Shown one piece after another: positions 9,597 through 21,662 of a stretch of 64,000 nt of DNA. The first letter of the stretch is position 1. The number at the start of each line of letters is the position of its first letter. Origin of the DNA: Umbilicaria muhlenbergii (taxonomy: Eukaryota; Ascomycota; Lecanoromycetes; Umbilicariales; Umbilicariaceae); assembly GCA_000611775.1 (NCBI GenBank), contig KK106981.1, forward strand, positions 4,156,927 through 4,220,926, given 5' to 3'. The notes under the pieces are model-generated. The model saw nothing but the letters and a program-made list of their open reading frames with translations, ran no database searches and had not been told where the DNA came from. Both the position numbers and the translations under genes were made by a program.

Positions 9597-12198
9597 TCAA
9601 TGTCCCACACCGCCGGCAACCCACTGATTAAAGTTTGGATCCCCGGCCGGTGGGAAAAAACCTCCATCGGCCTGTTGCCCCGGAACGTGCGGCTCATCCC
9701 CGGGAGCAGGTGGCCCAGCTGCAACCCCGGGAGCCACTTGCTGCTGCACCACCACATCTCTTCTGTGGTTCACCTGCCTCTGCTGCCGATAGTAGATAAG
9801 AAAGACTAATGCAGCTGCTAGCCCGAAGATGATGAGGGTGTCGAGGATACCCTCGTCGATCTCATCGTAATAATCGTCCCCACCGGGCATGGGGTCGTTG
9901 GCTGGAATCGGGTCAAACGGCAGTTCGGTGTCGACGTCATCTGCGTCCGCAGAATGGTAGTAAGGGTGGTCGTCTTCGAGGAAATTTGAGATCCATTCCT
10001 GGAAGGACCACTCTTTCTTAGGCTCTGTGACCATTCACCTGGATCAGCACACGATGAGATCACGCAATTAAGTTAGACTTACCAGGCTCCGACTGAATGG
10101 AATTGACGTTTCCATTCGTAATCGTGTTCCAAAAACTCCGCATGCGCAGCTTGAGCAGACTCATCTTGACGGGCAGATACGATTCTTGATTCGTTTCCAA
10201 CGCTTGATCATAGAATCGTTTCGCAAGATGAAAATCTTGCTCCACTCCGATGCCATTTTCATGCATCCACCCCAGATTCCATAGCGCCTGAGCACTTTGT
10301 TGGAATTCCGCTGCGGCCTGGTAACATGTGGCTGCCTTCTCCATATCGGCGTCGACACCGTAGCCGCCAAGGTAATAGTCACCCATCTTGACCATCGAGT
10401 CGATGTTCGATTGTTTGGCCGAACGGGTCCAGTATACCAGGGCAAGGATTGCATTGCGAAGGAGGGAGCTTCGACGTTTCTTCCACGGCACTAGTCGGTC
10501 TAGAGGTAGTATGGATTTGTGCTCGTCCAGTATGTATGCGACATTTGCCTGGGCACTTTCATAACCCTGCTCAGCGGCCATCATGTACTCGACGAGAGCC
10601 GTCTCAATGTCGCCACCTTCGTATGCCTTGTTTGCTTCGTGAAACGAGGAGTGGATGGTCTCAACCTTTTCAGCGACGATTTTGTAGTATGCGGTGGCAA
10701 CGCCACAAGACCTCTCCCGACCAACACCGTTGTTGCTGATCTCGGCCAGGTGATAGAAGGCCTCGATGTGTCCGTGCCGAGCGGCAAGCTCGAAGTAGCG
10801 GATCGCAGTCTGGACGTCGCCTTGGTCGAGATACAGTTGACCAAGATTGACCTGAGCGGAGGCGAAGTCCTGATTTGACGCCTCTTTAAAATAGTCTGCC
10901 GCCGTTACTGCATCCTTCCGTACGCCGTACCCGTGAAGATACATCAGCCCCAATTCATACTGACAAAGCGAGTCGCCATTTGCAACCCCGCGTCGAAACC
11001 AGGTCAGAGCTTTCTCGAAGCTCTGCTCCATACCCTCCCCACGAAGAAATATGCGTCCAAGATATCCAGCTGCTTTCGCAGCGATTTTGCCATTTCCGTT
11101 CGCATCGTCAGATATGATCGTACCATCCTTGGCCCAATATGTCCGAGAGACAATCATGAAGTAGGCCCTTGCAGTTCTCAGGTTACGCTTCATGGTGCGG
11201 GATCCTTCGTAGTGGAGACGGCCCAAGCTAAAAGTCGCTTTGAGGTCCCCTTTTCTTGACATTAGATCCAAATACTCTAAAACATCGTCGAAGTCTGCGT
11301 GTGCATCCGAATTTGGTCCAGCTCTGTTGGCATGGATTCCAGAGCTCACGACGCTAGCCCCCTCTCCGTAGACCCCACCTTCCTCATCCGCCAACTTGTA
11401 CGAATCCCTTTGTAGCGCCATGCCTCCGGGTGGGCCCGATCTCGAATACGCAATAGCCTTGTCGGCCACTTTCTTGTAGTACAGTACAGCCTCATTGCAG
11501 TTCCTAGGTGTCCCAATGCCGGTATGATGTCGGAAAGCGGTAGTCATTTCTGACCTTGTATTTCCACCTTTTGCGGCAAAGGTGTGATACACCAAAGCTT
11601 TGGCCTGATCTCGTTCAACAGCTCCTGCAAGTCCAGTGGCATGGAAGAACCCGACCATATACTGTGCTGTATTGTTACCAGTCAACGACGAGAGTTCGTG
11701 ATACCTTCTAAATGCCTCTCGGTAGTTCCTCGGGTGAGTATAATTCCCGTAGAAGTTCATCTCAGCCAGCAGGTATATCGCGTCTGAATTATTGACCCGA
11801 GCTGCGCCTTCCAACAACTGTACTGCCTTTGCCAGTGGCTTGCTAAGCTTGCGCTCTTTGGGATGTGGATCCATGTAATCTTCTTGTGGAGGGCCGTTCA
11901 TAAAGAGGAGAACGAAAGCCTCTTTGGCGTAGTACATCGTAGAACCAATGAATCCGGAGCTCTTTTCAAATCGCGCAAGACGGGTGCGGTGTGATTCAAG
12001 GGGTCGAAGTAATGAGAGAGCTTCTTGGACCTCAAGAGCTTGGGGTTCTTCCCTCGGCTTGGATGGGCGTTTGGCCCCGACGAGCCATTTGATATCTGTA
12101 CCAGCATTCTCGGTATCTACAGCTTCCTTCTGCTGCGCTTGGACAGGAATCAAGCAAGCGCATAGCGCCACTAAACAGTATGGGATCAGTTCCTGCAT
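9597..12198 (-). CDS. HRD3: HRD3/SEL1L-like ERAD ubiquitin ligase subunit
   Basis: Hrd3 is the luminal, substrate-recruiting partner of the Hrd1 E3 ligase in ER-associated degradation. Exons 10083-12198 and 9597-10024 join in phase (SEP/EPKKEW), giving about 847 aa. A signal peptide is visible at the start (MQELIPYCLVALCACLIPVQA). The luminal part consists of Sel1-like repeats with the A-x-x-x-Y/W-F pattern, for example YELGLMYLHGYGVRKDAVTAA and WNLGWMHENGIGVEQDFHLA. One membrane segment follows (ILDTLIIFGLAAALVFLIYY). The tail is short, cytosolic and rich in Pro and Gly. Topology and repeat number fit Hrd3/SEL1L. The acceptor at 10025 was chosen because the nearer AG would break the frame. 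Confidence 0.93.
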
Positions 12199-13354
12199 AA
12201 AAGATGCTGTCAGAAGAGCACATACAGAGAAATAGCGGCAGGAGCCGCTGCCATTGTTTTCTCATGACGAGCAGATAGCGGCGCTACCACAGACACACAC
12301 AGCTAGCAAGAGTGCCGGTGGCATGAAGAGTGAAGCTCAAGGTATGAGCTGTCTTAGGATCATTGTCGGTTGTCATCAAAAGGATGGCGAGCAGGGGCGT
12401 CCAGCATTGATGCCAGCTAAGCCCTTTCGCTAAACTTCCAGCCACGCTGGCCTGGAGCTTTTATCTAAAGCTTCACATGTTTCATACCGCGCATCACATC
12501 CTGAGCTCAGTCTTAGTGACTTGCAACAGCATATCTCCGCTACTGCAGAGCACTTAAGAGATAGTCTGGATGCTAGGCACCGTTTGCTACCCTTGTCCAT
12601 TACAGACTGGAGGAAAGGGAACGCTTGAATTCCTGCCTCACAAGTACAGATTTGACAGATCATCGTTGTCAGGACAGCTTGTGTGATGTCTTTCGACCGT
12701 CTGCGTGGCAAGTCCTGTTACTCGTTGTGACATGGATAGCTTCGTAGGTTGAATAACCACCTTTGGCCTGCTTCGGCTCTGAACCTACCATCCACTGCCT
12801 CTTCTTCATTATCAATCTCGCCGCCTTGAAGAAGAACCTTTTGAATTTCAGCTTCAGTGGGAGGCTCTTTATTATAGATCCAAGCTTGTTGACTACTTAC
12901 AAACCTCACTCATCTGGCAATCTAATATCCAATGTCTGTCATGCCTGCATTGTTTCAAGGTCATTTCGTGGCCGGATTCGGCTCACATTCCATTCCAATT
13001 GTGAACCACATTCCAGAGCTCAGTTCGGCATGCTCCATCCGTACTAACCTACGGGCTTCAAGGGCGGTATTATAAGGTACATAGGACTTTATGCAGGGGA
13101 GTCTCGGGCATCTCGATGCGGGACGGAGCTATGTTAGTTGTTGTCCATATGCGGTCGTCATACGAAACAAAGAGCATGACCCACCAGCGTCACACAACGG
13201 ATGGATGTGTCTTTCATCTGATGTGTTATGGGGTTTCTTTCTGGTGTAGAGTCGTGGTTTTTCTTTCCAGCATACCCTAATCAGGACTACATCTCCTCTG
13301 CTTCTCTCTACCTAGCAGTACGAGCTTGGAAGTTCTGCTATCAAGTAGCTCGTC
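12199..13354. other. Divergent intergenic region, HRD3 and unknown 606-aa gene
   Basis: The 1.16 kb lie between two divergent start codons. Only short frames occur; the longest (12718-12909, minus) has no family resemblance. CT-rich sequence just before the plus-strand ATG (about 13285-13320) looks like a fungal 5' leader. Confidence 0.5.
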
Positions 13355-15224
13355 ATGGCTGGAACTAGGCGGAAGCGGTCGCCAGAGAAAGATGATACAT
13401 CCAAAAGACGTAGAACAGAAGAGCAAGCAAGTCCTGCCGACGGAACGGCCTCTCAAGACGACACAACTACCAATCCTGGGCGGAGTCAGAGCAGAAGTCC
13501 GGCCGAACAGGGATCTGACGAGGCAATAGAAAGATTCATGGCGAATTGGGAGCAGATGGCGCCTGCTAGAACCCCAGCAAGTTCGGTCCCGGACAACTCT
13601 GGCGACCCCAAAGACTCCAGGCCGCCTCCGAAGTCAGTGAGGTTCGCCAGGGGAACGGAGCGTGGCCCAAAACATGCTGGGAGCGGAGACCAGAATGAAG
13701 TCAACGATCAGCTGTTGCGGGAGAGTGGAAATTTGATAACTTCTGGAGCACGTGAGGAGGACGATGATGCACCTACAGAGCCTACACTCGCCGGTGAAGG
13801 GCCCCCTGGAGATACCGGAGGTGCACCCGAAGGCACAACGGATCACTTACCCAGGACAAGATTACCCCAAGCAGAGTTTAAACCTCACCCTGTACTCCCA
13901 CGCACGGACGATGAGTTTGAAGAAGTACTCATCCTTATTAAGAAGACGGCCTGGCGATGGGCCTTCAAACACTTTAATGATGTCCAGACAAATGAGGCAC
14001 AAAAGCTCGATCTATACAAACTAGCACAGCAATCGCCGGAGCTTATGGAATACGCCAATTGGATCGCCCTTGGCGGTAACAGATGGGAAGATATTTTCAA
14101 TGAAAAGAGGTCCTCGCTCGTTTTTGGCATCCTTGGGAAGATGCTCGAAGTTCACGTCTTCGGGCATGAGATGTTTGGCGCTACTTCTGGCCAATTAGAA
14201 GCATTATTAGCTACGGAAAAAGAAATGGCCCATGTCGATGGTTGGTCCACGGTTCTTCATATATTTACCATCTATGCTAATATCTCCAGGTTTCGCCCGC
14301 CAACAGGTCCGCGCCTCTACAATCCGCGGGCTCATGGGCAACTCCATTGTCCCTCCTAATTTCGACTCCCAAGCGCACTCATTAACCCTATCATTCTACA
14401 CCATGATCCGCCCACTGATCCCTGAACCCCCAGCGATCACCACCGCACCTACGAGTCCTTTGCTCACTCGCACCCCACTTTCACCTGGCAGGCCCTCCAC
14501 CCTCAGGACTCACATCAGCAGATTTACCACGAGGCCCGCCGCTACTCGCAACTTCATTTTCAACGCCATAACTCCCGGTGCCATGTTCCCAGCCGAGCAC
14601 ACCGACCTCCTCGCCTCTCTCTACCAGATCATAAGCGGCGCCGCAAAAGTCTCTCTAAACATGCGCCGCGAACCAGCGACCATCTACCACATCTCCTCTC
14701 CCTCAAAAAACAGCCCCTTCGCGCTCGAGACCAGCCCCACCTCCTCCTTCACCGCCACCTCAGACGAAATGCACTGCATGAACCTCAAACACCTCCGCCG
14801 CGCATATGACTATGTCGACGACACCGCATGCGCCCTCGTCACCATGGTCTGCTTCCCCGGCATCGTCGCCTACCGACCCGGCAACGGCCGCGAGGGCGGC
14901 GAGGACGACGGCTACCGAACCCGCCGCGTCTGCACCGCGGAAGTGGTGGTCGGGTGGGCGAACCGAGCCCAGCCGGTGCGGATACGAAAGGGAGCCCAGC
15001 CGCCGGACGCGGCAACGCTGGCGAGAAATTGGAGGTGGGGGCCGGGGGATTGGGACGTCAGTTTGAGGGAGGCGGTGGAGTCGAGGCGGAAGTCGCAGGG
15101 AATATCCACCCTGTTGGTGGCTGGAGGGGTGGCGAGCGCGGCGGGGATCGCTGCTGTTGCGGCGCAGGCGGTAATGTCGTTTGAGGAGGGAGGGTGGGTT
15201 TCATCAGCCTGGCCTTTCTTTTGA
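13355..15224 (+). CDS. Hypothetical 606-aa protein, disordered N-terminus, folded C-terminus
   Basis: The family is not named by me. Exons 13355-14240 and 14290-15224 join in phase (AHVDG/FARQQ) across a 49-nt intron. Residues 1-185 are charged, Pro/Ser-rich and start with a nuclear-signal-like basic block (TRRKRSPEKDDTSKRRR). From about residue 190 the sequence looks folded (EEVLILIKKTAWRWAFKHF, YANWIALGGNRWEDIF, HTDLLASLYQIISGAAKVSL). The C-terminus ends in a hydrophobic Ala/Gly-rich segment (LLVAGGVASAAGIAAVAAQAV) that could be a membrane or packing helix. Such multi-exon proteins with a C-terminal MCFPGIVAY-type block occur widely in Dothideomycetes as uncharacterised proteins (impression, not checked). 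Base composition flips from C-rich to G-rich near 14930. Confidence 0.8.
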
Positions 15225-15615
15225 GTGTGCGGCTTTCTGTAGGGAGGTAGGGGGGCGTTTTAGGAGGGCAGTACTTTATTTAATGTAAGGAATGATAGGA
15301 CACGGATGGACTATGATGGTAGTCGAAGCTTGCTCTATCCATGTACTCATTGCTCAACTTAGCTGAGTCCTAATTGATTCAGCTCACGCCGAGAGACATC
15401 GTACCCATATTGACCAAAGTCGAGATAGGCTTTCTAGTAGTTCTAAGTGAAGGCGAAGGCGAGGGTGCAGACTTTCCGGATCAAAACATTGGTAAGGTAT
15501 AAAGCCATTTCTCAAGCATGTCATTAATTTCTAGACCTACCGTACAGTGAATTAACCAGCTAGCTTTAGCTTTCCTCTACCTCTAAGATGCCCATCGTAC
15601 ATCACACACAAAAAC
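15225..15615. other. Intergenic between convergent genes
   Basis: The 391 bp presumably contain the 3' ends of the unknown 606-aa gene and TRK. No further feature is seen. Confidence 0.45.
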
Positions 15616-18132
15616 CTAAACGCCCTGCCCTCTACTCATCGTCCTCTCCATCCTAATCTGTGCATCCTCCTCCTCCGCCGCCGCCAAATGCTCCCCCGGC
15701 AGCAACACCGCCCGATCAATCGCAACCGGCAACCCTCTATGCCTGCCCCGAATCATAACCGCGCAAAGGATCAGCTTGCTGAGGACGTGCCAGCCGCCGC
15801 AGAAACTATACGCCACGTTGGGTAACCCGACACTGATGCCCACGCATCCGTACGCAGAGATGACCTCGAAGATGACGTTGAAGACGGAATAGTCGACGGG
15901 GTCGCGGTCGAACTGCCCCGTTTCGGTGATCATGATGAACAGGACGGCGAGCACGATCCACCACAAATCGTGCGCCAACTGCCCTCGCAGCTGCTGCCGT
16001 ACGAAATAGCTGCGCGACTCTTTAGGCGCCGAGTGCCCGGTAAGGCGCCTGCGCAGACCTCCCATGAACTTGCTACGCTTGGACTCGTCGCCGGGGTCGT
16101 CTTCGTTCGGTCTGCTCTCGTCGGCGTAGATGCCAAGACTGCGTTCTTCGTAGACGTTGGAGTTGCGCATCGTGATCACTACTGGGTACACGCTGATGTA
16201 CATCATTAAGACGTAGAGGACGAGGAGGCCAATGCGGAGGTTGGCTATTGAGACCACGTAGAAACCTCCGCTGCGGACGGCTAGAGCTTGGAAAAGGCCG
16301 TCTAGAACGCGCGTGCCACGCGGAAGAGTCTGAATGGAGGTGTTGCCGATCTGAAGTAGTTTTAGTGTTGAGACTCCTCAGATGCACCCAATTGGGTGCT
16401 AGAATAAGTTGGTGAAGACTCACGTTGAGCAATTCGAAGGCTCCCCAATCGATTGAGTTCAGGAGGATGATGGTGCCTAATAACCACCAGGTATGGGTTG
16501 ACGGGAAAAGGTTGGTGTAACATCGTCTAGGATGATCAAGCAGAAAGCGTAACGTCGTTTTGTACTCGCCCAGAGCAGGGCTATCCGGAAGTAGGCGATG
16601 TATGGTCCAAATAATCAAGCGGAGGAAGACGGGATAGCTGTACATATGAGAAGCTGCCCGATAAGATCACTTACTAGTACCTACCAAGTATTGCCAGCTA
16701 GGATCATCAGGCCCATAGTGATCAACATGTATTCCGACGTTTGAAAGGCGACCTGATGCATGAATATGAGCCTTTACACGACCGCAAACGAAACGAAGTA
16801 ATGGTACCATATTGGCGTCTAGCAGGCTCATGCCAGAGTTATTGAAAGCAGATACTGCATTGAACGCTCCAGTCCACCTGTGGTATGTTCTCAATACTCA
16901 TCGGGCTCTTTTGTTATAGGAGTTGTTGGGCATCACTTACCAGGGATTTATACCATTCTGCAGCGTGGTGCTGGCTCGATTCCTCGCGATGTAAGCCCCA
17001 ACACCCAGACTGCCCAGGAGTTGCCACAGGACGAAGTACATAGGCACAATGATCGCAAGAAGAGTGATTGCTCTGTATTCAACACCACCAAGATGCTCCC
17101 GTTCCGCAAGCGTAAGACTGTGGAATTGGGAATTCCGCCCAATAAAAGCAGCCGGGGGAAAGCCCCAGGAATTTTCGGCCTTTTCCTCGGTCTGTGTCCG
17201 TGGGAACGGCGACAATGAGATGCTTGCTCTGCGAGGGTGGTTCAAAAGATCCCCTCGAGCCCCCACACCTTGCATGGAAAAGACACGAGAGTGTGCTCGC
17301 GGTCTTAGAGGTGACACGACTGGTGAGATCTGCGAGGAGAACCTGATAGTCCTGCTCAGATTGTCGTCAGGTGGGCTTGAAGGGAATTCGTTGCTATGGT
17401 CTCCGTAGTCGAGTCCATCAGCTCGTATATCTAAGCTTCTTTGCCGGTGTTGCGCCGTGTCAAGAGTTGAAGAACCATTCTCCAACTTGCGTGTTTGTAT
17501 TCCATTTTCATCAGCATCGCCGTTCGCCACCACTTCGTCCATAGAATACTTCGTTCTCGGATGTCGGCCCCGGGGCAATTGTCCGTCCGCATCGGTTCTC
17601 GACATTGAATGCGTCTCAGAGATGGGTATGGTCAATGATAGCCTCCTCACAGCACCGTGTTCGGACCTTGAACGTTTGCGTTTCCGCTCAGCAATAGCTT
17701 GAAACTTCCTTTCGAACGCTTTCCGTCTGACATGAACCACCACGGACGAGACCAGTATAGCAGATCCCAGCATAATCAACATAAAGAGGATGATTTGCTG
17801 AAAGGTATTGAGTTCGGACAGGTTGATAGTATTGAGGCCCGCTAGGGTCATAGCACTGACCGTGAGGAAGAGCGAGTCCGTGTAGCTGACGCTCCGCGCG
17901 GGCGTCGATGAGCCCCAGAAGATGACGCTTGAGACGAGGCATACTCCCAGGAAGTAGGCATAGTGAAGGGTTATGAAGTTTAGCGGTGGAGAATGGGCGC
18001 GAATGGAGCGGGCAGCGCGTGCAAGAGGCAAAGGAGGCCGGATCAGCAGGTGGGAGACTGTAGTAAACTCAAGTTTAGGCAGTCTGCTTCTGCTACTGGG
18101 AAAGCACTTCCAGAATTCTCCTTACCCACCAT
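15616..18132 (-). CDS. TRK1: TRK-family high-affinity potassium transporter
   Basis: This is a plasma-membrane K+ uptake protein. Six exons fit in phase: 18126-18132, 16941-18057, 16808-16877, 16685-16752, 16424-16637 and 15616-16350, about 736 aa. The four pore loops of the superfamily are visible: SAMTLAGLNT, SAFNNSGMSL, AVRSGGFYVV and SAYGCVGISV. A long charged cytosolic loop of about 230 residues separates the first and second membrane-pore units, as in fungal Trk1, although shorter than in yeast. LPPLNF-like sequence before the first membrane helix is also typical (SPPLNFITLHYAYFLG). The first coding exon is only 7 nt (ATGGTGG) and is the weakest part of the model; the conserved protein is certain from about 18031 onward. 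Confidence 0.92.
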
Positions 18133-19472
18133 CCCCGCGAGATCATGTAGAGCACATGCTTGGAGGAAGTCGTGTGCGACAAGCAGAGCTACCCAATTGT
18201 GGGATCACCGTCGTCTATCAGTAGATAGTCTCGAATCGGAATCTCGTAGTGAGCTACGGAGATGGTAGTCGATGCTCAGGCATGGTGTTCAAAAAGTGCT
18301 GAACCTGAGCAAGCGCCTATATATTCTGTAGGTGTGGGGCAATCCAAGGGGTGATTGGTATAAGTGAAGCACAGGAATTCACATTGGTGTGTCAGAATGA
18401 GGGATTTATTGGTGGGCTACATATGAGTTTGTAGGCAGTGCTCTACGCGGTTGGTCTACGTGTCGTGTGCGACCAAGGCTATTGGCGGGCTTGCTTGCCT
18501 ACAGCTTGCTTGGAGGTACAAGGGGCCCGGTGTCACAGTAACACGAGTGGCAAGGTGGCGAGGGACAATGGGGTTGAGCATGCACAACTCGAAGCTCAAG
18601 CTCAAAGTTCACAATGACGGCTTTGTATGTGGGAACTCATATTCTTTTCGTGTAATCGCGCAAACTCCTTTGAACTGATACCGTAGCTGAACATCTAGCA
18701 GCCATGATTGCACCAGGCAGCTCACGAGGAGTGGCCGAGAGTATTCATGTTCAACAAACATTGCGCGCGTGATGGTGATGGTAATAAAAAGCTAGCCTTG
18801 AGCATGAGCCGCTCAGATGACACTGTAGACACCCTTGTTCTCCGTGGTTGGGAAATGATGAGGGGGTTTGATGGCTGTGCGCCTTTTCGATCACACCCCG
18901 ACAAAATGGCTGAGGGTCTCCAAGCAAATGGGGATCTGGTCGAGAACCCTCCCACATCATGGGGTGAGCTCGCACTACCGGCCGAATTCCTCTGATAGAG
19001 CATGCCTGCTGGTCGTTTGGACGGCAAACAACTCGGCTGAGTGTGCCTCGTTTTACACACGTGCTGCCATATGTGACGTCAGTCTCTTCGGTGTCATGAA
19101 GATATCTTAAAAGCATCCGACTGCTATACAGTATAGCCAATACATAAGAGTGTAAGCCGCGGTGTCGTAGCTCTTGCTGCCGAATGCATCGAAACTATAG
19201 ATCCGTAAAGGAGTAAAATAACTCCAATTGTAGCCACCCAAAACTGGAGAATAGACGCGGCAGGGTATCTTGCGTTGCGTATAGGAAAATACCAATCCAG
19301 TATATAAAGCTTAAGGCCCAGGTCTTCGCGCCGTAATGATATGCCTGTACGAATACGGTCAGTTTTCAGCGCGAGACTGGAGAAATTATAGTGAGCGAGC
19401 CAAGGGCACCCTCGCCAGCAGTGTCTAAACAAGCATGGAATGATGGTCACGGCCTTGGATAGGGCAAGACAC
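18133..19472. other. Intergenic, TRK promoter side
   Basis: The 1.34 kb lie upstream of TRK and downstream of the methyltransferase. A minus-strand frame at 19124-19492 has hydrophobic stretches but overlaps the methyltransferase end in another frame and has no family resemblance. I see no supported gene. Confidence 0.45.
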
Positions 19473-20696
19473 TCACAGATTGTTGTAGACATGATATTTC
19501 TTGTTGCACATTGCCGTTTTGACTTCCTTCACTAATCTCCTGACGTCCTCTGGAGGCCATCGGTATACCCTCGTTAAAGGGCCGAGACTGATTGCCTCCA
19601 GACCTTCGGACATACCCAGGTTGTACCATCGGCCCACGTCTTTCAGGTGAGGATCTGCAGGCCAGGAATTGAGAGGGAGCTTAATGACCTTCTCTTCGAT
19701 GTCTACAAAGCCTTGAAACTCAAGCATTTGCCGTGTGTCCTGCATATAGGTAATAGGCCGACTTGCACGATTAGTGGCATCGTCAATCCATTGCCACCAT
19801 TGTACGATGGGGTTGTGTGGAAGCGTATTGTCGTCGCATCGTGGGGTGATGTCGATCTCGACCTGTTCCATCTGACCGCTACCTGGCTTGAGATGTCTGT
19901 AAAGATGTTAATTGAGTCTTCGCCTCAGGTGATTCCGGCCGTAGCGGATTTTGACATGATACATACTGGAAAATATTACTGTACAACTCGGGCCAGCTCG
20001 ACACGCTCCCATAGCCCATTCTCATGTGTATGAAATCCCAGGAATCTTCGCCTAGAGTCCAAGGGCTTTCGTAATCTCTAGGTACTCGAAAACGCAGATT
20101 TGGTGGGATCCTGTAGACGGATTAGTATGGGCCTATATTCGTAGGGAAGCGACAGAGCTGTACCTAGCAGGCTGTATATTCGCAAGGTCTACACCAACCA
20201 CCTGCACGTCTGAATGAGCTCATAATGTCCCAAGAACGACAGACTTGCTAGACCAACCTCGGCGGTAGTGTACTTACTGTAGCCAATTCCGATCAGCTCA
20301 CATTGTACGTAATCCAGTGTTTACCCTCATCGCTGAGCACTTACTCCGCCATATCAATCGCCCATATCCCAGTGCCAGTCCCCAGATCTAGTATGCGCAG
20401 CGGCCCCTGGCTTGGGTTTAGGCGTACTCTGTGCAACTCTTCATATCGCGCAACCAAGAACAGCTTGTGGAAGATATCCATGCGGTCTTTTTCTTGCTGC
20501 ATTTATAGCAGTGATCAGCCGCGGCGGGCAGCATGTGGAATACATTGAGTTGAGTTACCTCGTCGCACGGATACATGTACATTCCCTTGTGGAAACCGTG
20601 AAAGGTTCGACCGTTTTCGACATGGTTAGGCGGAAGGGTGGCGGCAGTCCTATCAAAGCCATGGTGAGCAAGCGATCGATGAAGGGAGAAACTCAT
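19473..20696 (-). CDS. SAM-dependent methyltransferase, UMTA/LaeA-like
   Basis: This is a class I methyltransferase of the large fungal family that contains LaeA and TAM-type enzymes; the substrate is unknown. Six exons fit in phase: 20559-20696, 20345-20496, 20258-20276 (19-nt microexon), 20164-20201, 19967-20110 and 19473-19896, giving 304 aa. Family blocks are [33 protein letters not shown], the SAM-binding motif [46 protein letters not shown] and YHVYNNL at the end. The microexon supplies KYTTAE between motif I and VVGVD, just where homologs have the KYPDAE-like residues. It could affect development or secondary metabolism, but no metabolite genes lie nearby. The N-terminus before ENGR is short for the family, so an upstream exon is possible. 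Confidence 0.9.
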
Positions 20697-21597
20697 AACT
20701 AGACATAGTATGCACGTACCCGTTTGTCGCCATTACAGGCATTGGAATACAGCCCGTTAAAACGTGCCCGGCCGCTGTTGCTGTCCGGCGTGCACTTCCT
20801 TCGGGTTTACTGTCACTGGGAGACGGAGGCAAATCGCTCTCTCGCTGTCACTGCATGCCAACGACTGCGAAGATCAATCACGCATTCAGATCCATTCAGA
20901 CAAGACTGCGAACAGAAGTCAGAGGCTAGCTGGTAATAGGTACTTGGAGGGAAGACAAAACTGGGCAGAAAGGTAGGGACAAGCGCTTCGAGCACGACGG
21001 TACTTGTAGCGAGGAAGAAGACGGAGTCGATTCGTGAAGACATTACTGGGACTGTAGCTGCAAGGAGCGCCCGGCTCGTATCCATTGCCTTGGGTCAAGC
21101 TATGGCCGCTATGGCTGTGCCTACCACTGTGACCTTGCTACTTCTCGTGCTAGTGCTGCTTCGGTGGGGAGGGGGGTGAGTCTTCTTGGAGCAGAGTAAG
21201 GATTAAGGAATCTGGCTTGGTCCCACTCACTTGAACCCGCAGGGTTTAAGAAGAACCCCCGTCCGTTAGAGTGGAAAGGTTAACTATGGTCCGCACCTTG
21301 GCCATTTACGATCCGCTCCCTTGTTGGCTGGAAAGGCTGGCAGAGTCAGTGGGCTACATGAAGCTGCCGTGACAGGGCCCGCGATTGGAACCAAAGGTTC
21401 AACCGTGGGTTTGGATGATCCTTTCGGCAAGAGGCAAGAGGACGGACGGTACGTGGGTACTGGGTACGAGTGCAGCACGACTACCCTGCCGTGCCTGTCC
21501 AAGCCGGAGACCTGGCCAGGTTGGCTCCTTGAACGGAACGCTCTACAAAGTACGGGTACTCGGGACGGATGTTCACCAGAGGTCGCGCCGTGCAAGG

Positions 21598-21662
21598 GCG
21601 GTGGCGATGGCGATGGCGATGGCGATGGCAATGGCAATGACAATGGCAATGGCAATGGCGGG
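21598..21662. repeat. Hexanucleotide microsatellite GGCGAT / GGCAAT
   Basis: About ten units of GGCGAT grading into GGCAAT, with one ATGACA interruption, run through this stretch. The repeat keeps several frames open on both strands, which creates spurious low-complexity ORFs. Confidence 0.9.

Noticed and set aside
19124-19492. Hydrophobic minus-strand ORF of 122 codons
   Set aside because: It overlaps the methyltransferase end in another frame, has no family motifs and no clear start context.
19473-20696. Secondary-metabolite cluster around the LaeA-like methyltransferase
   Set aside because: No polyketide synthase, peptide synthetase, terpene cyclase or P450 lies nearby; neighbours are housekeeping genes.
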